A DNA stretch of 64,000 nucleotides from JAKFDK01 sp036676195 (GTDB lineage: Bacteria > Bacillota > Sulfobacillia > Symbiobacteriales > ZC4RG38): assembly GCA_036676195.1 (NCBI GenBank), contig JAKFDK010000010.1, forward strand, positions 110,152 to 174,151. The letters are read 5' to 3'. Positions 59,437 through 64,000 of this stretch are shown in pieces. Position 1 is the first letter of the stretch, and the number at the start of each line of letters is the position of its first letter. The notes beneath the pieces were generated by a model that saw only the letters and a program-made list of their open reading frames with translations, was not told where the DNA came from and searched no databases. A program made the translations under genes and the position numbers.

Positions 59437-60461
59437 CGCCGGAGCGCCTCCTTGACGATGGCCTCGTCATCCGGCCATTTAGCCAGGAATCCGATGGTCA
59501 CGTCCACCGACTGGGGTGTGATCTGCCCGTTTGACACATCCACCAACGCCCGGCACCATTCAATAGCTTCGGCGATAGACGGCTTCTTTTCCAGATTCAA
59601 CTGGCGTATTTGCGTAACCACCCGGGCGACCCGCGCGGCGAAGTCTAATGGCACCGCAACCGTGGAGCGGAGGATCTCTGCCAGCACATTTTCGTCCGGA
59701 AAAGTTAGATCGAGCCACACCGTCCGGCGCATGAATGCCGTATCCAGCTTTTTGTACTCGTTGGAGGTCAGAAAAACAAACAACGGCGCCTGCGCCTTGA
59801 GGGTTCGCTTTCCGCCGGTTAGGTTATGCACAACAAGTTCCTTCTTGTCCAGGTAGCGCAAGAAGAAGTTCGTGGTGTGCTCGTTCAGTTTGTCGACCTC
59901 GTCTACGCGTACCACGGTCGGCCGGTTCTCCAGCAGGCTCTCGAGCAATGGCGTAGGAGTGAGGTACTCGAGGGTATACAGGTCGGGTTTGACTTCCCCG
60001 CTGCGAAAGGACTGTGCGTCTACGATTTGTTTGAAGCCGTTCCACGCCACGCCGATTTCTTCCGCTTCCAGATGACTGTGGCATTCGAGGTCGATGAAGT
60101 GAAAGCCGAGTCCTCTGGCGAGAACTTCCGGTAACTGTGATTTGCCGATGCCGGGTTCGCCCCGCAGCCCTACGGGCTTGCCCTGGCGCATATATGCCCA
60201 CAGGCGTTGGATACTCAGGCGGTCCAGGTAGTAGCCCTGCTCCTTCAAAATTTGCTGCAGTTCGTCGACGCTCAGGTTCAGCATGCGGTTGGCCTCCTCC
60301 TGGATGCGGCTCTTGGCACCGGCGAAAACCCGTTGATTATCCATTTCCTGGCGATAGAGCTTGAGCCAGTCTCGATAACGCAAGGACAGGAATATGCCCA
60401 GCACTGCCAAGATGAGCCCGAGCGCCACGAGTCCCATGATGAGCACCGGTCCGCATCCCAC
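59406..60461 (-). CDS. membrane-anchored MoxR-family AAA+ ATPase
   Basis: 351 residues on the minus strand from a GTG at 60461; an ATG at 60437 is an alternative with a shorter N-terminus. A membrane helix at about 7-26 (LIMGLVALGLILAVLGIFLS) precedes the ATPase, which is unusual because MoxR proteins are normally soluble. Walker A is GEPGIGKS at 101-108, Walker B VVRVDEVD at 183-190, sensor 1 in VFLTSNEYK, and arginines follow in FMRRTVWLDL. The VWA gene overlaps its 3' end. It diverges from spoIID, with 141 bases between, so the promoters face away from each other. Confidence 0.85.
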   Translation of the reverse strand: MGCGPVLIMGLVALGLILAVLGIFLSLRYRDWLKLYRQEMDNQRVFAGAKSRIQEEANRMLNLSVDELQQILKEQGYYLDRLSIQRLWAYMRQGKPVGLRGEPGIGKSQLPEVLARGLGFHFIDLECHSHLEAEEIGVAWNGFKQIVDAQSFRSGEVKPDLYTLEYLTPTPLLESLLENRPTVVRVDEVDKLNEHTTNFFLRYLDKKELVVHNLTGGKRTLKAQAPLFVFLTSNEYKKLDTAFMRRTVWLDLTFPDENVLAEILRSTVAVPLDFAARVARVVTQIRQLNLEKKPSIAEAIEWCRALVDVSNGQITPQSVDVTIGFLAKWPDDEAIVKEALRRWYDTFYKAV

Positions 60462-60602
60462 CTTCGGGATTCATCCATCCGCCCACGATCTATTCGTACT
60501 CGCTATATTTCTCTGCCAGCCACTCCTGTCCCTGCCCAGCATACGTAGCAGACCATTCCCATAGCATTATGTGACCATAAACGCGAGGGAGACTGAGGGC
60601 CG

Positions 60603-61592
60603 TTGAAGCGTATTCTGGCTGGACTTACCGCCCTGGCTGCGCTGTTGGTAGTCGTACCGGCCTTGCTCGGTCGCGGTTGTGCGGGCGTGATGGGGCGGTC
60701 CGACGCGGCGGGTGTTCCGGGTGACCTGCCCGTCATCCTCTACGTGCCGGAAGAGAAGCGACTGGTATCGTTGCCTTTGAGCCAGTACCTGATTGGGGTG
60801 GTGGCGGCGGAAATGCCTCCTGGCTTTGAAACGGAGGCCCTGAAGGCACAAATGGTTGCAGCCAGGACCTATACGGTCCGGCGGATGCGCAAATTTGGCG
60901 GCGCCGGCTGCCCACTGGACCCGCTGGCGGATGTCTGCGGTTCCCCGGACCTGGACCAGGCTTTTATCAGTCCGGATCAGTTGCAGGACAAGCTGGGGGT
61001 GCTGGCCGCCTACCGGTACCGAGAGCGGCTGATCGAGGCGGAAATGGCGACCAGGGGCTTGATCCTGACTTACAGTGGGACTCCGATCGATGCCCAGTAC
61101 CATGCGACGTCGGGCGGTTATACGGAAGACGCCGCCGCTGTCTGGGGCAATGCCCTGCCCTACCTGCAGCCAGTACCTGACCCATATGGACAAGCAGCCC
61201 CCAGATATACGGAGCAGGTCAGCCTGGGCGGCGCAGAGGTGATGCGCATGCTGGGGTTGCCGTCGACTGCGCTGGCCCATGGGACAGGCGTCCCCAGGGT
61301 GACCATTCTCGACCGGACTCCCGGCAAACGGGTGGCACGGGTTCAAGTGGGGGGGGTTACCTTCTCGGGGACCGACGTTCGCAAACGGCTTGGATTGCGC
61401 TCCACCGACTTTGACATTGAAACGGCGGGGGACAAGCTGCTGATCACGACCCGCGGCTATGGTCATGGCCTCGGCCTGAGCCAGTGGGGAGCCAATGGCA
61501 TGGCGCAAAACGGGTATGAATATCAGAAGATCCTGATCCATTATTACCGGGGCGTGCGTCTGGAACGCATCTTTTCTGAAGAAGCGGGGTAA
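60603..61592 (+). CDS. spoIID: stage II sporulation protein D
   Basis: Peptidoglycan lytic transglycosylase needed for engulfment of the forespore. 329 residues from the TTG at 60603. An N-terminal membrane helix (LAGLTALAALLVVVPALLG) anchors it. The SpoIID/LytB signature is LSQYLIGVVAAEMPPGFETEALKAQMVAARTY (about 59-90, outlined); Glu70 in AAEMP matches the catalytic glutamate. Conserved later parts are AQYHATSGGYTE and the C-terminal TTRGYGHGLGLSQWGANGMAQ (about 295-315). Spacing and the order spoIID-spoIIQ-spoIIID are those of Bacillus. A SigE promoter is expected, but I could not pick a convincing one. Confidence 0.96.
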   Translation: MKRILAGLTALAALLVVVPALLGRGCAGVMGRSDAAGVPGDLPVILYVPEEKRLVSLPLSQYLIGVVAAEMPPGFETEALKAQMVAARTYTVRRMRKFGGAGCPLDPLADVCGSPDLDQAFISPDQLQDKLGVLAAYRYRERLIEAEMATRGLILTYSGTPIDAQYHATSGGYTEDAAAVWGNALPYLQPVPDPYGQAAPRYTEQVSLGGAEVMRMLGLPSTALAHGTGVPRVTILDRTPGKRVARVQVGGVTFSGTDVRKRLGLRSTDFDIETAGDKLLITTRGYGHGLGLSQWGANGMAQNGYEYQKILIHYYRGVRLERIFSEEAG

Positions 61593-61653
61593 CCTGACCG
61601 GGTTTGACTAAGATTCTCCATCTCTGGGCAGTCTAAGGCCAGAGGTGATAAGT

Positions 61654-62319
61654 GTGCAAAGTATTGCCGGATCCGGAATGCTGGTCCGGATACGCACCGC
61701 TTGGAAGCACATTTCCCCGCAACGGCGCTCCGCACTGGTATCGCTGGTTGTGCTGTGCGGGGTGATGGTGGCGCTATTGCTGTATCAACGCCCGCAACCA
61801 GAGCAGGCCCCACAACCCCTTCCTTCGGCTGCCGCCAGCCGGATGGCTCCCGAAACTGCGCCACAAGCGCCGGTGGCCGCCGCCGAGACGGCTGCCCGGC
61901 CCACAGTGGTGGCGCCTGATATGGCCCCCTTTGACTACCCCCTGAACGGCCAGGTAACAGCAGGTTTTGGTTGGACCCAGCTCCCGGGCACCGGCGATTG
62001 GCGGCTGCACGGGGGGATTGACATCTCCGGACAGCCCGGTGATGCGGTGGTGGCTGCAGCAATGGGAACCGTCAGGGAAGTTGAGGAGGATCCCCTGTTG
62101 GGGAGCACGCTGGTTTTGGACCATGGCGGCGGCCGTATCACACGTTATGCCTCAGTAGGTGATCTCCGCCTGCAGCCTGGTGACCGGGTACAGCGCGGTC
62201 AGGTCGTAGGCCGGCTGGTTAAACCGTCCCTTGGAGAGGATGCCGGCGGATCGCACTTACACTTCGCCGTGGAAGTTGCCGGTGAACTGTCTGACCCTAT
62301 CAAACAGATGACCCGTTAA
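61654..62319 (+). CDS. spoIIQ: SpoIIQ-like M23/LytM-domain protein
   Basis: 221 residues from the GTG at 61654, preceded by AGAGGTGAT; a GTG at 61645 overlaps that site. A single membrane helix (LVSLVVLCGVMVALLLYQ, about 28-45) and an Ala/Pro linker lead to a LytM domain from about 92. Zinc ligands His119, Asp123 (HGGID) and His203 with His201 (HLH) are all present, but the Y-x-H-L histidine is replaced (YASVGDL), so catalysis is doubtful while metal binding is likely. In Bacillus SpoIIQ forms a channel with SpoIIIAH across the engulfed forespore. The call rests on the domain plus position between spoIID and spoIIID. Confidence 0.85.
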   Translation: MQSIAGSGMLVRIRTAWKHISPQRRSALVSLVVLCGVMVALLLYQRPQPEQAPQPLPSAAASRMAPETAPQAPVAAAETAARPTVVAPDMAPFDYPLNGQVTAGFGWTQLPGTGDWRLHGGIDISGQPGDAVVAAAMGTVREVEEDPLLGSTLVLDHGGGRITRYASVGDLRLQPGDRVQRGQVVGRLVKPSLGEDAGGSHLHFAVEVAGELSDPIKQMTR

Positions 62320-62337
62320 TAGCGATAGACCTGTAAA

Positions 62338-62364
62338 CAGGACCGGCCATCCAGGCCGGTCCTG
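62338..62364 (+). terminator. hairpin after the spoIIQ-like gene
   Basis: CAGGACCGGCC (62338-62348) with GGCCGGTCCTG (62354-62364), a perfect 11-bp stem, loop ATCCA; no T-run directly after. Confidence 0.55.
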
Positions 62365-62470
62365 ACGTCTTCAGCCCCCTTTTTCGACACATGGACCTGA
62401 CCTCTGAGCATGTTTGGTGCTCGCCCGGAATAGGGATGTACCGCTATGAAGGGCGGAGGGGGGCCCAGGG

Positions 62471-62719
62471 GTGAAGGACTACATCTGGAAGCGGGTCCTC
62501 GACGTCAGCAATCACATCTTTCGTACCAAAGATACTGTGCGTGAAACGGCCCTGTTGTTTGGTGTCAGTAAGAGCACCGTCCATAAGGATGTCACCGAGA
62601 GACTGCCCAGAATCAATCCAGAACTGGCTACAAAGGTCAAGCGGGTATTGGACTTCAACAAGGCCGAACGCCATATCCGCGGTGGTCAGGCCACCCGCCA
62701 GAAGTACCTGGAGCGGTAG
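62471..62719 (+). CDS. spoIIID: stage III sporulation protein D, transcriptional regulator
   Basis: 82 residues from the GTG at 62471 after GGAGGGGGG. Small helix-turn-helix regulator of mother-cell genes. The HTH is TVRETALLFGVSKSTVHKDVTERL (about 24-47, outlined), then NPELATKVKRVLDFNKAERHIRGG, the C-terminal basic helix of SpoIIID. The sequence is close to Bacillus SpoIIID over its whole length. A possible 0A-box-like sequence lies upstream at 62380-62389 on the other strand but is of doubtful meaning. Confidence 0.97.
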   Translation: MKDYIWKRVLDVSNHIFRTKDTVRETALLFGVSKSTVHKDVTERLPRINPELATKVKRVLDFNKAERHIRGGQATRQKYLER

Positions 62720-62874
62720 TAGAGAGGCATGGATTCCCCACATGGACAGGCGGCCACCCTGCATCCGGGAGAGCTGCCTGTTCCCCCGTCAGGTGTCCGA
62801 AGCAGCCGCCGGCCTTGCAGACCGGGGGCGAAGTGGCGGAAGGTGCACAGACCAGGTTGCCCCCGTGTATCTGC

Positions 62875-63465
62875 TTATGGGGTTCCGGTCGCCCGGAAAC
62901 TGAGGACAAGCAGGAGAACGTCTGACAGCAGAGCAGCCGGGAGAATGGCCAGAACAGCCCTGAACGTGGTTAAGCCGGTGGTGAGCCGGATAGCGGCAAC
63001 CATCAAGATCCACAGCCAAAGTACACCGGTCACTTCCACTGCGACGGTAGCGACCTGATACCCGGCCATCTGCGGGCCCCAGCGCACCATGTCCAAAACC
63101 ACATTGAGGGCAAACACCGATCCAAAACCCGGAAACAACTGGGCCATCGTACCTTCCGGCCAACCTAACAGTCTGGCCGAGGCCCAGATCAGGAAAATCT
63201 GCACATAGATTCCGACCAGCGCCGCCATCACCGTTGCCATGGCGGCGTATAGGCCGAGCCGCAAATTATTTTCCTGGATGCCCAAAATGGTGGCGGAATA
63301 AAGAGAGTTGACCACCACAGCCAGCGTCACCAGCGCAGGAACTGGCACCTTGCCGGTCAAAGCCATCTGTAGTGTGGCGACCGGCCGCACCACCATTGAC
63401 CAGATCCAATGGATTACCCCTTGTCTTGGCATCGCTTGGCCACTGGGCGGTGGGGGTTGTCCCAT
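62875..63465 (-). CDS. Yip1-domain integral membrane protein
   Basis: 196 residues on the minus strand; the ATG at 63465 follows GGAGGGT. Five hydrophobic segments occupy residues about 42-64, 72-95, 96-115, 130-150 and 165-190. The arrangement (WSMVVRPVATLQMAL at the start, then alternating helices and LFPGFGSVFALNVVLD) fits the Yip1/YIF1-type membrane family, whose bacterial members have no known function. It faces spoIIID and leaves a short gap from it. Confidence 0.72.
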   Translation of the reverse strand: MGQPPPPSGQAMPRQGVIHWIWSMVVRPVATLQMALTGKVPVPALVTLAVVVNSLYSATILGIQENNLRLGLYAAMATVMAALVGIYVQIFLIWASARLLGWPEGTMAQLFPGFGSVFALNVVLDMVRWGPQMAGYQVATVAVEVTGVLWLWILMVAAIRLTTGLTTFRAVLAILPAALLSDVLLLVLSFRATGTP

Positions 63466-63730
63466 GGCATACCCTCCGAAATAGGTAGTGGCCTATTCTA
63501 CTTCCATTCCAGCAGCGTATTTCCTTTCCAGGGCATGCCCGAGTCGGTTTCAAGCTTTTCCCGCTCCAACTTGACTGACTTTGCAGGCTCATGCCCCGGG
63601 GGGTAGCCCTAGCCTGCCGGGGTTTCGTCGCGGTTCTGTGTGTACCCTACCAGGGGTCATTTGACATGGGGGATGCCCTGCGCCTAGAATGACAAAATGC
63701 ACACATGACGAGGGGCGGTGACCGACCCAG
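63466..63730. other. divergent intergenic region between the Yip1-type gene and dusB
   Basis: 265 bases. An inverted repeat AATAGG/CCTATT lies near 63480-63496, close to the minus-strand start. The dusB promoter occupies the right end. Nothing else recognised. Confidence 0.45.
63661..63690 (+). promoter_or_regulatory. sigma-A-type promoter for the dihydrouridine synthase gene
   Basis: TTGACA (63661-63666), 18 bases, TAGAAT (63685-63690), the same architecture as the pyrG promoter. Confidence 0.8.
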
Positions 63731-64000
63731 ATGGGGTTCAACCCTGTACAAATTGGCAATCTAAATGTGGAACGCCCGTTAGCCCTGGCCCCTATGGCTG
63801 GGGTAACTAACTGGCCATTTCGCCTCTTATGCAAGGAAAAGGGCTGCGGTCTGGTCGTCACCGAATTTGTCAATGATAACGCGGTGCTGAGCGGCAACGC
63901 CAAGACCAGGGACATGGTCCGAATCCTAGATGCAGAGCGGCCGGCCGCGGTGCAGATCTTTGGACACAACCCCGACACCATGGCGCGGGCTGCCCAGGTG
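63731..64000 (+). CDS. dusB: tRNA-dihydrouridine synthase, N-terminal 90 residues (runs off window)
   Basis: Flavin enzyme that reduces uridines in the D-loop of tRNA. Only the first 90 codons are in the window. The ATG at 63731 is ten bases after GAGGGGCGGTG. The FMN-binding start LALAPMAGVTNWPFRLLC and the segment GLVVTEFVND, followed by ERPAAVQIFGHNPDTMA, are characteristic of the DusB/NifR3 group. The frame is open to the last base. Confidence 0.9.
   Translation, partial: MGFNPVQIGNLNVERPLALAPMAGVTNWPFRLLCKEKGCGLVVTEFVNDNAVLSGNAKTRDMVRILDAERPAAVQIFGHNPDTMARAAQV

Noticed and set aside
62380..62389. 0A-box-like TGTCGAAAAA on the minus strand upstream of spoIIID
   Set aside because: spoIIID is normally a SigE target, the site is single, and the core heptamer is expected several times by chance in this window.

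Overview
The window looks like a chromosomal segment of a high-GC, endospore-forming Firmicute. GC-rich codons, many GTG/TTG starts, strong Shine-Dalgarno sequences, Spo0F, SpoIID, a SpoIIQ-like protein and SpoIIID, SLH-domain S-layer proteins and a lysine-fermentation pathway together suggest a Symbiobacterium-like organism; that taxonomic guess is inference. The backbone follows an order I know from Bacillus (rpoE-pyrG, spo0F, tal, glpX, rho, rpmE, prfA, prmC, ywlC, ywlE, rpiB, ywlG, upp, wecB, the atp operon, spoIID-spoIIQ-spoIIID), interrupted by lineage-specific insertions. No rRNA, tRNA, CRISPR array, insertion sequence or prophage was recognised.

Layout. 1-3251: a KamB-like protein and both subunits of B12/PLP lysine 5,6-aminomutase (KamD, KamE). 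3408-7974: rpoE, a secreted FN3/stalk-domain protein, then pyrG behind its own promoter. 8021-10899: a tiny YvrJ-like gene on the minus strand, an HD phosphohydrolase and a NYN-domain protein. 10900-31340: a cell-envelope island with two tandem S-layer-type SLH proteins, an O-antigen-ligase/TPR membrane protein, an unknown 178-aa protein, an S41 protease, a coiled-coil secreted protein, a divergent FtsH-like membrane protease, a third SLH protein and a lipoprotein-like subtilase.

31361-37892: spo0F, then two further lysine-fermentation genes (kal, kce), a cysteine-rich zinc-ribbon protein, tal, glpX, rho and a LysM-M23 hydrolase. 37893-38156 is a convergent intergenic region with a DnaA-box cluster and phased GTCGAA repeats. 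38157-40229 (minus) is a penicillin-acylase-family protein. 40464-50307 is a housekeeping run: ribosomal protein L31, release factor 1 and its methylase, t6A synthesis, arginine phosphatase, ribose-5-phosphate isomerase, uracil salvage, dCMP deaminase, and WecA/WecB for cell-wall polymer precursors. 50497-57664 is the complete F1Fo ATP synthase operon (two AtpI-type proteins, then B-E-F-H-A-G-D-C). 58114-60461 (minus) is a membrane-anchored MoxR ATPase with a VWA partner. 60603-62719 is the sporulation set. A Yip1-type membrane protein and the start of a dihydrouridine synthase close the window.

How the parts connect. KamD/KamE, Kce and Kal cover three steps of lysine fermentation to acetate, butyrate and ammonia, but lie in two places about 28 kb apart. 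The SLH proteins need a secondary wall polymer, for which WecA and WecB would supply undecaprenyl-linked GlcNAc and ManNAc. Spo0F would feed phosphate into Spo0A control, and the SpoIID, SpoIIQ-like and SpoIIID products act in engulfment and mother-cell gene expression.
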